NCBI GenBank assembly: GCA_001399795.1 | Contig: LIHK01000017.1 | Coordinates: forward strand, 1 to 49,051 | Source: Candidatus Bathyarchaeota archaeon BA2 | Lineage (GTDB): Archaea; Thermoproteota; Bathyarchaeia; Bathyarchaeales; Bathyarchaeaceae | Direction: 5' to 3' | DNA: 49,051 nucleotides | In this document: piece by piece, positions 38,242 to 48,548 of the stretch | How positions within the stretch are numbered: the stretch's first letter is position 1 | How the letters are laid out: each line of letters starts with the position of its first letter | The notes under the pieces: generated by a model | Database searches by the model: none | Seen by the model: only the letters and a program-made list of their open reading frames with translations | What the model was told of the DNA's origin: nothing | Program-made: the position numbers and the translations under genes

Positions 38242-39510
38242 TTAGCACCGCCAACTGAAGGAGCGAACTTTCTTTAATCTCTTGCTCTTTTTTTCCAGCT
38301 GTTTTTTTACGACTTCTTCAGCTTTCGCTAACGCGTCTGGGACCTTCTTGACTTGGGTTCCGCCTCCCTGAGCAAAGTCTGGTCTGCCGCTGCCTCCGCC
38401 CCCTAGCACAGACGCTGCCTCACCTGCAATTTCACTTGAGTCTATGCCCCGTTTTATCGCTTTTTTTCCAGCCATTACCACAATTCTTGCAGTTTTTCTG
38501 TCGGCTCCATGGAACACAGCAACCGTTTCTGGATTTTTTTTAACCAGTTCGCTGGCTGTTTTGATCATGAGGTCAACATCAAGTTTTTCAAACTCTTGTT
38601 TCACAAATTTTATTCCGTCAATTGGCTTTGCTACTCTGAGTTCTAGGCTTCTTTCGCTGACGGCAAATTGTTCGATGAGACGCTCTCTTTCACGTCGAGT
38701 TTCTTTCCATTCCTTGACGAGGCGTTTCGTGGCTTCTTCCAGTTTTTCAAGAGGCGCATTCAGTAACTCAGAAATTTTCCACAGCGATTTCTCCTTTTCC
38801 TGTACGGCTTCTAGGGCTGGGAGTCCAGCGCTGAACACGATTCTTTCGACGCCGTCCTGAATTCTTTCTGTGTGAACGATTTTTATGAACCCTATTTCTC
38901 CAGTGTTTTTCAGGTGTGTTCCTCCGCAGGCTTCAACTTCCCAGTCTCCGGATTTCACGACGCGGATTTCTCTCCCAGGCACCACGCCTCCTTGATATAG
39001 TCTAAAGCCGTAGCGTTTTTCTGCTTCTTCTCGTGGCACCCAGGCTGTTTCAACTGGTATGTTCCGTGCCACCGCTTGGTTTACCAGCCTTTCAATCTCA
39101 TGTATTTCGTCTAAGGTTAGTCGCCTGAAGTGGGAAATATCTATTCTAGACCTTTCAACATCTTTTTGGGCTCCAGCCTGCCAGACATGTTCTCCGAGTA
39201 CGCGCCTAGCGGCTCCCACAAGAACGTGAGTTGCTGTGTGATGCTTCATTAGGCTGTTTCGGTGTTCCCAGTCAATGGCTCCAACTACTTTGCTTCCTTC
39301 TTTGGGCACCAACCCCTTTATGACGTGAACGATGACGTTTCCGATTTTTTGGACACCCACAACCTCTGATCGGGTCTTATCAAATTTTAGATAGCCATGG
39401 TCCGCTGGCTGTCCTCCTCCCTCGGGATAAAACGCCGTTTTTTCTAGTACAATGTACTTATCCTTTAAGACTCGGAGAACCTTTGCTTCAAATTCTCTGA
39501 GCGTCTTCAT
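38242..39510 (-). CDS. alaS: Alanyl-tRNA synthetase, editing + C-Ala part (separate ORF)
   Basis: MKHHTATHVLVGAARR, EACGGTHLKNTGEIG, VLGGGGSGRPDFAQGGG. Confidence 0.93.
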   Translation of the reverse strand: MKTLREFEAKVLRVLKDKYIVLEKTAFYPEGGGQPADHGYLKFDKTRSEVVGVQKIGNVIVHVIKGLVPKEGSKVVGAIDWEHRNSLMKHHTATHVLVGAARRVLGEHVWQAGAQKDVERSRIDISHFRRLTLDEIHEIERLVNQAVARNIPVETAWVPREEAEKRYGFRLYQGGVVPGREIRVVKSGDWEVEACGGTHLKNTGEIGFIKIVHTERIQDGVERIVFSAGLPALEAVQEKEKSLWKISELLNAPLEKLEEATKRLVKEWKETRRERERLIEQFAVSERSLELRVAKPIDGIKFVKQEFEKLDVDLMIKTASELVKKNPETVAVFHGADRKTARIVVMAGKKAIKRGIDSSEIAGEAASVLGGGGSGRPDFAQGGGTQVKKVPDALAKAEEVVKKQLEKKSKRLKKVRSFSWRC

Positions 39511-41053
39511 AGTAGAGCATCTGAGTCTCGGGAAGTTCTGAAACTAAGGCTTCTAGTCCTTCTATTTTCTCCACTTCTCGCGGTGGAGGCGCTTGGATGT
39601 GTCTCTCGGCAACCTCTGCATAGAAGTTCTCAGGAACCTTCACCTGAAATCCCTCGCCCCCAGCTGTTTCCTCAACCACCTCTGGAGGAAGACCGTGGGA
39701 ATCGTAAAGTTCTACTAATTTTTCTGTTGGAATAGTGGAAAGTCCTTTAGCTTTCAAATCTTGAGTTATCCTTTTCACAAGCAAGCGTCCTCTTTTGAGG
39801 GTTTGCTTGAACTTATCTTGCTCCACCGAGAGCATTTCTAATACGTTATCTCGCATTTCTTTTAGGCGTGGAAAATCTCGCGACCAATAAGCAATCTGCA
39901 AGTCAATGATGTCAAGTAGTTTTTCCTCAATTGCAAGCATTCTAAGCAGGCGGTAGGTTCTGCGAAGCATTAGCCTAGTTAAGTATCCTTCACGAACGTT
40001 GGAGGGCACAATTCCCTCGGCAAGCATGAAAGCTAGGCACCTTGTGTGATCCACAACAGCGAAGGCATTTTCGACTGGAATCAACGTCTTGTTGAGCTCG
40101 TCAAGGCTTATTCCAACTTGTTCTGCGACCCTTTCTCGAACCTCTGTTCGGTCAGCATTTTTTTTCAGGATCATTGCACCGGAGACTTCCGCTACCTTAG
40201 CCAGCAGTTTGTTGTCAACTCTGCTTATGCTTGCCATCCTCAAAACTTTGTCCAGAATGGCCCCATACACTGCGTGGAAGCAACTAAGAGAGCCCTGTGA
40301 AAGCCAGGTGTATCTTTCGATTCCGTATCCTGTGTCAACGGTTCGTATGGGCAGTTCAATGAATTCACCGTTGACAACCTTGAACTTCATAAAAACTAGG
40401 GTGGAGAGTTCTAGTCCTCGGACAACTGTTTCAAGGTCTGGTCCCGCGTTTCCCCCGCCTGACCAAACGTCCTCTTTGTAAACGATTTCCTCAGATTTAA
40501 CTCCCAGCTCCTTTGTCAGAAACTCGTGGTGGTATCTCACGGTTTGGTCTTTCCAGTAGACTTCTTTGTCTGGGTAGTTGAAGGCGTGGTGTCCTCCCAT
40601 CTCAAAAATGGTTAGGTGTCGACCGAAGGTGGGTCCTACGTTGTCCACGTCCACAAATCTGATGCAGGGTTGGCTTATGACTAGGGGGTTAGCTGGTGGC
40701 GGAGTTATGCCGTTAGTAACGTAGGGTTGAAAGTCAACGATGCTTGCGGAGGTAAAGTAGAGGTCGTCTCTCCACCTAGCTACAACAGGATACGGTTTAA
40801 TCCTTTCGTGCCCATGCTTCTCGAAAAAAGATAGAAAGGCCTCCCGCGTCTTTTGAAAATTGTAACGTCTGCGAGTGGGTGGGTTATTGATAAAAGTTAT
40901 GGGTGCACAACCTTCCGGAGTTGATTCCCCGCAAGTTTTCTGATCTGGATTTTGTGTCCAGAAGTGCTCGCCACAAATCGGGCAGCGTTTTCGAACGTAT
41001 CCCAACTCGTCGAATAAGGGAACATGATACTCACTCTTTGGAAATCGTCTCAA
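39488..41053 (-). CDS. alaS: Alanyl-tRNA synthetase, catalytic + tRNA-recognition part (separate ORF)
   Basis: PLFDELGYVRKRCPICGEHFWTQNPDQKTCGE, FTSASIVDFQPYVTNGITPPPANPLVISQPCIRF, VDTGYGIERYTWL; ends LYYEDAQRI. Confidence 0.93.
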   Translation of the reverse strand: MRRFPKSEYHVPLFDELGYVRKRCPICGEHFWTQNPDQKTCGESTPEGCAPITFINNPPTRRRYNFQKTREAFLSFFEKHGHERIKPYPVVARWRDDLYFTSASIVDFQPYVTNGITPPPANPLVISQPCIRFVDVDNVGPTFGRHLTIFEMGGHHAFNYPDKEVYWKDQTVRYHHEFLTKELGVKSEEIVYKEDVWSGGGNAGPDLETVVRGLELSTLVFMKFKVVNGEFIELPIRTVDTGYGIERYTWLSQGSLSCFHAVYGAILDKVLRMASISRVDNKLLAKVAEVSGAMILKKNADRTEVRERVAEQVGISLDELNKTLIPVENAFAVVDHTRCLAFMLAEGIVPSNVREGYLTRLMLRRTYRLLRMLAIEEKLLDIIDLQIAYWSRDFPRLKEMRDNVLEMLSVEQDKFKQTLKRGRLLVKRITQDLKAKGLSTIPTEKLVELYDSHGLPPEVVEETAGGEGFQVKVPENFYAEVAERHIQAPPPREVEKIEGLEALVSELPETQMLYYEDAQRI

Positions 41054-41283
41054 ACTTTATCCTCCAACAGACACGAAGTTAGGTGACTTCAAAATTAGAA
41101 GTTCAAAGAGGAAATTAAAGTGTTGTGTAATGTAACCTAAAATTTCCCCCTTTTCTTTCCTGCTCCTTGCACCTAAATTCTTTGACCTTCAACGATTCAA
41201 CTACTCAAACACCCTTGAGTATTATTGCAACTACCAAGGTAATGGTTGCAACTTGTTATAGGACAAGTCTATAAAAGGCATGG

Positions 41284-41386
41284 TGTAAAAGTTGGTGGCA
41301 CACTTCCGGCCGATAATAGAAAGTTGCTGAGAAAAAAGAGAGAGAAAGGAATTACTGGCGCCTTCCATGTACCTCCGACTTTTACA
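41284..41386. repeat. Imperfect 19-bp inverted repeat enclosing 65 nt
   Basis: TGTAAAAGTTGGTGGCACA (41284-41302) vs TGTACCTCCGACTTTTACA (41368-41386), 16/19 complementary. Confidence 0.6.
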
Positions 41387-41581
41387 AAAACACGTATGGA
41401 AATTACTTCCATAAAAATCTTTCTATATTTTAATTCAGTTTTGGAGTGAAAATATTTATTGCTTTCAGTCATGTCATTATGCGGTCAATCAGGTTTCAAT
41501 ATACATATTTATTCGCTGTAAAATATCTGAAAAAGAGATAACAGTGTGAAGATACACTGCCTTCGAAAGTCTTCCATGCCG

Positions 41582-41914
41582 TTATCCGAACAGGGCTCCG
41601 AGACCTTCCAGTGCAGCTTCCTCTTTCGCCTTCTCCTCTTCCTCTTTCTTCTTCTCCTCTTTTGCTGGTTTTTCCTCTGCAGCTTGCGCAGGAGCCGTGG
41701 GTGCCGGTGTTGCAGTTATGAACGCTGGCGGGGTTTTGATTGCTTCGTCGATGTTAACTTCGGCTAGGGAGGCCACAAGAGCTTTTAGTCTGACAGGGTC
41801 TGCGTTTATGCCCGCGGCTGTGAGTACTTCTGTTAGATTCTTTTCGTTGATTTCCTTTCCAGCTTTGTGTAGAAGCATTGCGGCGTATATGTATTCCATG
41901 TTCTTTCCCTCCAT
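41582..41914 (-). CDS. rpl12: 50S ribosomal protein P1/L12
   Basis: [30 protein letters not shown] ... [25 protein letters not shown]. Confidence 0.96.
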   Translation of the reverse strand: MEGKNMEYIYAAMLLHKAGKEINEKNLTEVLTAAGINADPVRLKALVASLAEVNIDEAIKTPPAFITATPAPTAPAQAAEEKPAKEEKKKEEEEKAKEEAALEGLGALFG

Positions 41915-41936
41915 CTTTTTCCATTATACTTCCTTT

Positions 41937-42830
41937 TCAACTTTTCTGAACAGAGCTTACGGATACAGCTTTTTCACTGACCGTGGCTAATCTCGAACTC
42001 AAACTTAACATTTCCGTATAAGCCTTTCTGATGAGGTTGGTGATCGTGTCGCGGGTCGGTGTGCCCGCGTTTAACGCCAGCTTGTACGCTTCATGATGGG
42101 CTGTTTGAAGAAGTAAGGCGATGTTCTCCGGAAGCGGATATACGGCTTTCAGCGACAGATTGAACGCATAAGCGTGGGCTTCCTCGACGCTTCGCCGAAA
42201 CTCATCCAAATCTAGTCGCAGTTGTTCTTCGGTTAGAATTAGTCCTTCATCATAAACAGCCTTCATGGTAAGCCCAACATCCACCGGCTTTACACCGAGC
42301 TTTGACAACACGCCCGCAAGCCTCGCTGTTATGATATCCCCCTTTTTTGCCACCAAGGTGTCGCGAGACACCCAAACGCTTCCAGCCTCTATTCTCGTGG
42401 GCAACCCCACGGCAGTGAATTGGCTTATGATGGGGCCTGGCGGAAGCCCCGTGTTTCCAGCATGAATGATCACGTCAAAGGCAGCTATATCCCCGGCCTT
42501 CGCGGTTGTTTTTACTCTGCTTTTTTCAAGGAGAATCACCAGCTTAAAGGGATTGAGGTTGGTGAAGAGAAAAATGTTGGATCCGCTTAAGTGTTCTTCC
42601 AAGTTTTCAATTCCAGGTTTTCCTTCGCGTTCGGCAATCGCCCTTTTCACTATGGTGTTTTTAACAACGCGAAGATGGACGCTTTTCTCCAGCTTTCTCC
42701 TCAATTCTTGAAGCTGGGCAGCCCTAACCTTTTGCAGACTGGCAATTCCAACGGCCTTGTATTGCTGTATGAGGCTTTTTATTTCTTTGGTCTCTTCAGC
42801 CTTTACCAACGTTGTTTGGCGGAGTGACAT
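41937..42830 (-). CDS. rplP0: 50S ribosomal protein L10/P0
   Basis: P0 pattern; IHAGNTGLPPGPIISQFTAVGLPTRIEAGSVWVSRDT; position between L1 and L12. Confidence 0.95.
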   Translation of the reverse strand: MSLRQTTLVKAEETKEIKSLIQQYKAVGIASLQKVRAAQLQELRRKLEKSVHLRVVKNTIVKRAIAEREGKPGIENLEEHLSGSNIFLFTNLNPFKLVILLEKSRVKTTAKAGDIAAFDVIIHAGNTGLPPGPIISQFTAVGLPTRIEAGSVWVSRDTLVAKKGDIITARLAGVLSKLGVKPVDVGLTMKAVYDEGLILTEEQLRLDLDEFRRSVEEAHAYAFNLSLKAVYPLPENIALLLQTAHHEAYKLALNAGTPTRDTITNLIRKAYTEMLSLSSRLATVSEKAVSVSSVQKS

Positions 42831-42839
42831 GGGCTTCTC

Positions 42840-43490
42840 CTACGTTTTCACTTTGACTGGTGGACCCATCGTGGTTTTTAGTTGGATCGACCTAATGTTT
42901 TTGATCCCTCTTTTAAGTTTTCCTTCGATCCTTCTAATAACTGCCTGAACGTTTTGAGCTATCTCCTCATCTGGCATGTTTTCGTTTCCAACACGGCATT
43001 GAAGAACTGGTTGCCCCCTAAGCCTCACCAACACCATTTTTCGATGTTTCTTGATTTGGTCTGCTATGTTGGCTGTTGGAGGTATCGGCGTCGGCATCTT
43101 CCCTGCTGGTCCCAGAGTTGCGCCAAGACTCCTCCCTACAATTGGCATCAGAGGAGCCTCAGCGATGAAAAGGTCGTAATTTTTAGCTAGTTCCTTTTGC
43201 TTTTTCTTGTCGCTCATTAGGGCTTCGAGGTCGCCCCTTTCGACAACTAAATCAGCCCCTGCCCTTTTGGCTTTTAGAGCCATTTCGCCTGAGGCGACAA
43301 CGCATATTCTGTTTTCCTTTTTAGGGGGATAGGGCAGCTCGATGAGTTCTTGGATTCTGCTCTCAGGCTTTTTTGGGTCGATATCCTGCAGATTTATGAC
43401 GAGTTCTATGGACTGGACAAAGTTTCTTTTTTCAGATTTGCCTTTCACTTCCTTTATTGCGTCAAGGATAACCTTAGTGTCAAGCGGCAT
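42840..43490 (-). CDS. rpl1: 50S ribosomal protein L1
   Basis: AEAPLMPIVGRSLGATLGPAGKMPTPIP. Confidence 0.95.
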   Translation of the reverse strand: MPLDTKVILDAIKEVKGKSEKRNFVQSIELVINLQDIDPKKPESRIQELIELPYPPKKENRICVVASGEMALKAKRAGADLVVERGDLEALMSDKKKQKELAKNYDLFIAEAPLMPIVGRSLGATLGPAGKMPTPIPPTANIADQIKKHRKMVLVRLRGQPVLQCRVGNENMPDEEIAQNVQAVIRRIEGKLKRGIKNIRSIQLKTTMGPPVKVKT

Positions 43491-43540
43491 GTTTGAAGCC
43501 TCGCGCCAGAGACGTATAGAAGTTACTTATAAAAAGCTTG

Positions 43541-44032
43541 TTACTCCTCCTTTTCAAACAACGAGTCATGTTTTCCTTCATCGATCTCCCTTTGTACTTC
43601 CCGTGGATCCTTATCTTCCACAGTTACACCCATGCTGACGCAACTTCCCAAAGCTTCCTTAACCGCAGCCTTTAGGTTCTTGGCTAAAAGTTCAGCGCCC
43701 TTAACTTTGGCTATGCGCATGACTTGTTCCATGGATAAATTTCCTATTTTTTCGGTTTTCGGGTTTCCTGAACCCTTTTCAACTCCTAACTCACTGACTA
43801 TCAAAGCGGAGGCTGTGGGTGTGCCTACGCTTACTTCAAACTCCTTTGTCTCCGTGTCCACAGTAATTTTCACTGGAACTTTCATGCCGGAGTAATTCTT
43901 TGTGACTTCATTAATTTTGTTCGCAACGGCGAGGACGTTGACGCCGAGGGGTCCAAGGGCTGGTCCTAGTGGCGGCCCAGCAGTTGCTTGCCCGCCGCTC
44001 ACCAGTGCTTCAACAACCTTTTTTTCACTCAT
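43541..44032 (-). CDS. rpl11: 50S ribosomal protein L11
   Basis: [30 protein letters not shown]. Confidence 0.96.
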   Translation of the reverse strand: MSEKKVVEALVSGGQATAGPPLGPALGPLGVNVLAVANKINEVTKNYSGMKVPVKITVDTETKEFEVSVGTPTASALIVSELGVEKGSGNPKTEKIGNLSMEQVMRIAKVKGAELLAKNLKAAVKEALGSCVSMGVTVEDKDPREVQREIDEGKHDSLFEKEE

Positions 44033-44036
44033 TTCG

Positions 44037-44546
44037 CTATTCCTTCTTCGCCTTCTCGATGAGCTTTACGTAGTCGGCGTGGACTGTAATGGGTAAGGTG
44101 AAGGTTGCCTCCAGCAATTCTAGGGTTACCTCCTCTTTTGTTCTGTCAACCCTCGTGATTTTCGCCCTCATTCCTTTGAAGGGGCCTCCCACGATTTCGA
44201 CGATGTCATCTTCGTCCAGTTCCTCTATTACCGGCTTTACAACAATGTATCGCTCAACTTCAGGGAACGTCACGACTCCTGGGACTCTAGATCTAACGTG
44301 TTTGATCCCAGCTATAGCCTTTTCAACGGAGTGCGGTCCATCTGCCTCAATGAAAATGTAGCCCTTCAGTATTTCCGGCACAAGTATGGCTTTTATAGGC
44401 AACTTATTCATTTCAACCCTAGCCGCGATGAGGTCTGCAACATTTTTCTCCTGTCCCGCCGTGGTTCGCACGGCAAAGACTGCCGCGGAAATTTTCTCCG
44501 CTTCTCCCATGATTACATCTCCTTCATTATTCAGTAGGAGTACCAC
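44037..44546 (-). CDS. spt5: Transcription elongation factor Spt5; ORF start may be downstream of 44546
   Basis: [48 protein letters not shown] (KOW). Confidence 0.93.
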   Translation of the reverse strand: MVLLLNNEGDVIMGEAEKISAAVFAVRTTAGQEKNVADLIAARVEMNKLPIKAILVPEILKGYIFIEADGPHSVEKAIAGIKHVRSRVPGVVTFPEVERYIVVKPVIEELDEDDIVEIVGGPFKGMRAKITRVDRTKEEVTLELLEATFTLPITVHADYVKLIEKAKKE

Positions 44547-44721
44547 CGTGGAGTGCCATAGATATTAGACGAATGATAAATCCTACTCCACCGATTGCGG
44601 CAGTTCCGAGAAAACAGATTTTTATGGAAAGCCAAAGCTCGCTTCTGCCCGGCTTTTTGGCGAGTCTTAGCAATCTCGCAGACGATTTAAGAAATGACCT
44701 TAGTCCCATGGTTCTTCGCAT
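44527..44721 (-). CDS. secE: Protein translocase SecE/Sec61-gamma
   Basis: RLLRLAKKPGRSELWLSIKICFLGTAAIGGVGFIIRLI. Confidence 0.9.
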   Translation of the reverse strand: MRRTMGLRSFLKSSARLLRLAKKPGRSELWLSIKICFLGTAAIGGVGFIIRLISMALHGGTPTE

Positions 44722-44840
44722 CCTTTCAAAAATCAGTTCTGATATGTAAACTTATCTAGGCTACCAATTGTATAAAAAAATTCCAACACCTTTCCAGAGG
44801 GTTTTCTTTAATCTTCAAACTAGACAGCCCCCAAAAACCT

Positions 44841-45656
44841 TCAGACTTTTTCTATTGGCACGCCGATTTTATCCAGCGCTGAGATTAACCTGCCTTTATC
44901 TGCGCCTCTGATTCCCTTCCAGTCAAGAATCACCGATTCTACGGGTTCCATTGTTCTTTCGACGCATTGTTCTATTATTTCAGCGTCCACTCGTGGAATA
45001 GCATACTTCGGAATTATGTGGCCGAAGGCCGTTTGGGTGCTTAAAGCGATTCTCGTAAACTTTGCGTTGTAGTGGGGTCCACCGATGCCCAGTGCAACAG
45101 GGTAACTTGACCTTTTGGAAACGGCGGCCATTACAGAGTGAGCCACAGCCTCAGCCGCTTTCATATCCTCCCACTGCTTTGGTGAGCTTCCCAACTCAGC
45201 GAACATGGTGGGCACATCTAAAGACGGCCCATGATGTGTGCATTCGTAGGAAACTTTGTAGTCTAGTCCCATCTCTTCTCTTAGTCTGGACATTTCCAAA
45301 AGTGTGTCTTTCATGGCACTTGCTGGAGAGATGGAAACTTTTCTAGCTATGCCGCCATATTCCGCTTCTGCCAAGTTGCCTGGGGTGTGAACTGAGAGGG
45401 TTGGGATGCCGCTTTCGCTGCTGTGCTTGGATATGAAAATAAGTAGCTGAGGGGCGAAAAAATCGGTGATAAACTGGGTCTCAATGATTTCTTCCTCGGT
45501 GAAAATCAGCTTGACTTCTTGATCCTTAACCCTTTTTAAGTACACTGGATTTTTTTGGAATTCTTCTGAGAGTTTATCGAAGTCATAGTTGTCTAGGATT
45601 TTTTGAGCTATGTTCATGCCTGCGAGGTCTTCTGTTGAGACCACGATTAAAATCAT
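44841..45656 (-). CDS. dtdA: D-aminoacyl-tRNA deacylase, archaeal DtdA type
   Basis: SYECTHHGPSLDVPTMFAELGSSPKQW, ALGIGGPHYNAKFT. Confidence 0.92.
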   Translation of the reverse strand: MILIVVSTEDLAGMNIAQKILDNYDFDKLSEEFQKNPVYLKRVKDQEVKLIFTEEEIIETQFITDFFAPQLLIFISKHSSESGIPTLSVHTPGNLAEAEYGGIARKVSISPASAMKDTLLEMSRLREEMGLDYKVSYECTHHGPSLDVPTMFAELGSSPKQWEDMKAAEAVAHSVMAAVSKRSSYPVALGIGGPHYNAKFTRIALSTQTAFGHIIPKYAIPRVDAEIIEQCVERTMEPVESVILDWKGIRGADKGRLISALDKIGVPIEKV

Positions 45657-45775
45657 GGCGGCGTCTTCCTAACGGCTTATTGAAGGGGTGGCTTAGAAGA
45701 TTAAGGTTTTCTTTGACTGGCACAGAGGGATACTGGCTGACTGGCATCATTGGAGGAACCTCTTCCCTACTTGCA

Positions 45776-45917
45776 GCGCATAGTGTTTTTCTGAAAAAAT
45801 ATTGTTTTTAACATTCTTCTGCTATTAGGCTCCAAATAGACTGCTTGGTATGCACCGTGACTGCGTCGAGAATGTTGGGTAGCATATATAGGGGGCTATA
45901 TAGAAGGTCTATCTACG
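45776..45917 (+). repeat. Dispersed non-coding repeat, copy B, directly upstream of the transcarbamylase gene
   Basis: TTTTTCTGAAAAAATATTGTTTTTAACATTCTTCTGCTATTAG ... GAAGGTCTATCTAC. Confidence 0.7.
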
Positions 45918-45932
45918 GAGTCGAGGTCGACT

Positions 45933-46847
45933 ATGCATTTACTAACCCTTAAAGATTGGGCTTCAGAACAGATTAAAGAAGTAATTGACAAGTCTATCGA
46001 GATCAAGAAGAACCCAGATCGGTACCGAACCTCTTTAGAGGGCAAGTCCTTGGCCATGATCTTTCAGAAAACCTCCACTAGGACGAGGACTTCTTTTGAG
46101 GTGGCCATGACCCAGCTTGGGGGACACGCCCTCTACATGGATTGGAGAACGACAAACCTTGTCTTGGCAGATGTTAGAGACGAGACTAGATATCTCTCAA
46201 GAAACGTTGACTGTATTATGGCGCGTTTGCTGAAACACGCAGATTTGAAAGCCATGGCTGAGGCTTCCAGAGTCCCGGTTATAAATGGATGTGACGAAAA
46301 ATACCATCCTTGCCAAGCCATTTCCGACCTGATGACGATCAAAGAAAAGAAGGGCTTCCTAAATGGACTGAAACTCGTTTACATTGGAGTCCACAACAAC
46401 GTGTGCAATTCCCTGATAGAAGGCTGCACCAGGATGGGAATGAATATCACCACGGTTACGCCCATGGTGAACGAACCCTCCTTTGACAAAGAACTCGTTG
46501 AAGGAGCCAAAAGAACCGGGCTATACAAAACCACAATGGATGCCAGGGAAGCTGTGAAAGACTGTGACATAGTTTACACTGACACTTGGGTGGACATGGA
46601 GTTTTTCTTAGATCCAAAGTTTAAGGAAGAAAAGGAGAAAAGGATCAAGCTTATGATGCCCTATCAGGTCAACAAGGAACTGCTGAAGGAAAGTGACGCT
46701 CTAGTAATGCACGACATGCCCATCCACAGAGGCTACGAAATAACTGGCGACGTGGTGGAGAGCCCCAACTCAATAATCTATGACCAAAGCGAAAATAGGC
46801 TATACTCGGCAAAGGGCATACTGCTAAAACTTTTGGGCAAAACATGA
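45933..46847 (+). CDS. argF: Ornithine carbamoyltransferase-family protein (HCLP motif replaced by HDMP)
   Basis: FQKTSTRTRTSFEVAMTQLGGHA, YHPCQAISDLMT, VHNNVCNSL, MHDMPIHRGYEIT. Confidence 0.85.
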   Translation: MHLLTLKDWASEQIKEVIDKSIEIKKNPDRYRTSLEGKSLAMIFQKTSTRTRTSFEVAMTQLGGHALYMDWRTTNLVLADVRDETRYLSRNVDCIMARLLKHADLKAMAEASRVPVINGCDEKYHPCQAISDLMTIKEKKGFLNGLKLVYIGVHNNVCNSLIEGCTRMGMNITTVTPMVNEPSFDKELVEGAKRTGLYKTTMDAREAVKDCDIVYTDTWVDMEFFLDPKFKEEKEKRIKLMMPYQVNKELLKESDALVMHDMPIHRGYEITGDVVESPNSIIYDQSENRLYSAKGILLKLLGKT

Positions 46848-47054
46848 AACGAAATGGATACCCCCTCTGTGTAGACCCCCTAGGTTTTTCTTTAAATACT
46901 CCCAACATTCGAAAGCGTAGATGCGGTCACATTCCTCGGCGCTCACTTTTGTCCAAATAGCAATACGCGCGCACATGCTCGGACATAACATTAAAGACTT
47001 TGGGTCGAGAATATATAACTTGCTTGGGGATTTTGAGTCGTAGGTGAATTATGG

Positions 47055-48548
47055 TTGGGGCGAGACCTGGAGAAACTTTTCCGACTAAAAAAGGAGAAAT
47101 ATAGAATTAAACTAATTAATATAAAGTTCGACAAGTCTAAAGAACCAAGTTTAACTACAACCGTAGAGCTTGAGAGAGATGGTGAAGTTCAAACAATTGT
47201 TTCAGCTGAAGAAGATTTTTTCTCATATGTAAGCCATTTACATTCGATTCCACATGTCGAGGATGATGAAAGCGACTTTGTGTATATCGAGAATCCAGAT
47301 GATTTCTTCTCTATTCAAGAGAAGATTGTTGATATTTTTACGGAAAAGGTGAAGGAACTTATCATTTGTGAAAGAAGTATTGATGAGAAATATCGAAAAT
47401 TTAGTAAAAGAATTAAAGACTGTGAAAGAAAATGGATTCTTTCAGAAAAAAACATTAGAGTTTTTCCAACCAGTATGTGCCAAATTTTTTACGATGTGTG
47501 TGTCTTAATGATTAAAGATTCGATAGAGAAATTCGAGTTAATTGATAAGGCTGATTTTAATTTAAATGGTTTACAGAATCTCTTGCATAGGGGTCAAGAA
47601 TATGATGTAGGAGTATGCTTTAGCGCTTTTGTACTCACACCTAAAATTCCTATTGCAGAAAATGAACAATTTGATACAATTGTTGGCTTGATTACTTACG
47701 ATCTAAAGAACAGAAGACCACTATCCTTCAATTTGAACACTCTAAGACAATTCCAAAGAAAAATTGGCAATGTTGGTCAGCATGGTCTCTGGGAATGTGT
47801 ATTTGACCTTTTCGAAAGAACTACGAGAAATGATTCATTCAACAGCTTTCTTCCACTCCCGCTAAATATACGAGACTTTACTCCCCTTCCGTGGTTTTGT
47901 TATGCTTTCTTAAGCGGGATTCACCAAGACATCTTGATGGATGACTTTGCTTTGGATCTGCCCTTATTTATTACATTTGGAGCTCCTTTGGTCCTTCTTG
48001 AAAAACCAAGCTATATTTTCAATTCCGAGGAGCAAAAAGCGTTTATCATGCTTAGTTTTCGAGAAGATAATAAAATGTCTTATCATCAGGTGAGATTTGA
48101 CGTGTCAAAGGGAGAACCTAACTTACATTTAGATTATGAGATATACCCCGAAAAGGGTCCTTCAAGGAAAATCATAGATCACTCAGTAATAAGTTTCGAA
48201 GATATATGGGATTTCAGTGAAAATCTGGCAATTGGATTTCTGGCAGCTTCAGCTTATGATGTCAAATTTGACACAATTATTATACCTGATAAAATTCGCG
48301 GAATTAAGGAGGCTTTCAGGAAGAAGCCATTAACTGTTTACCCATTATTTGTGAGAAGTATGGCTGGAAGACCCTACAGGTGGATAAAGGAGAGACCTGA
48401 AGCCATCGATGCTCTAAAAAACATCGCAACAAGAAAGGAGATTGTAAATGGAGAAGAATTGATTTCAGAACTCGAAAACATGCATTTAATAAGGGAAGGA
48501 AAATTAACTATTTTAGGCGACATCGTATACGTAAGGCTTCAACAATAG
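47055..48548 (+). CDS. Uncharacterised 497-aa protein in AT-rich segment
   Basis: Single long ORF; no family recognised. Confidence 0.7.
   Translation: MGRDLEKLFRLKKEKYRIKLINIKFDKSKEPSLTTTVELERDGEVQTIVSAEEDFFSYVSHLHSIPHVEDDESDFVYIENPDDFFSIQEKIVDIFTEKVKELIICERSIDEKYRKFSKRIKDCERKWILSEKNIRVFPTSMCQIFYDVCVLMIKDSIEKFELIDKADFNLNGLQNLLHRGQEYDVGVCFSAFVLTPKIPIAENEQFDTIVGLITYDLKNRRPLSFNLNTLRQFQRKIGNVGQHGLWECVFDLFERTTRNDSFNSFLPLPLNIRDFTPLPWFCYAFLSGIHQDILMDDFALDLPLFITFGAPLVLLEKPSYIFNSEEQKAFIMLSFREDNKMSYHQVRFDVSKGEPNLHLDYEIYPEKGPSRKIIDHSVISFEDIWDFSENLAIGFLAASAYDVKFDTIIIPDKIRGIKEAFRKKPLTVYPLFVRSMAGRPYRWIKERPEAIDALKNIATRKEIVNGEELISELENMHLIREGKLTILGDIVYVRLQQ

Noticed and set aside
41246-41472. Overlapping ORFs on both strands containing KVGGT
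   Set aside because: They arise from the inverted repeat; no independent coding evidence.
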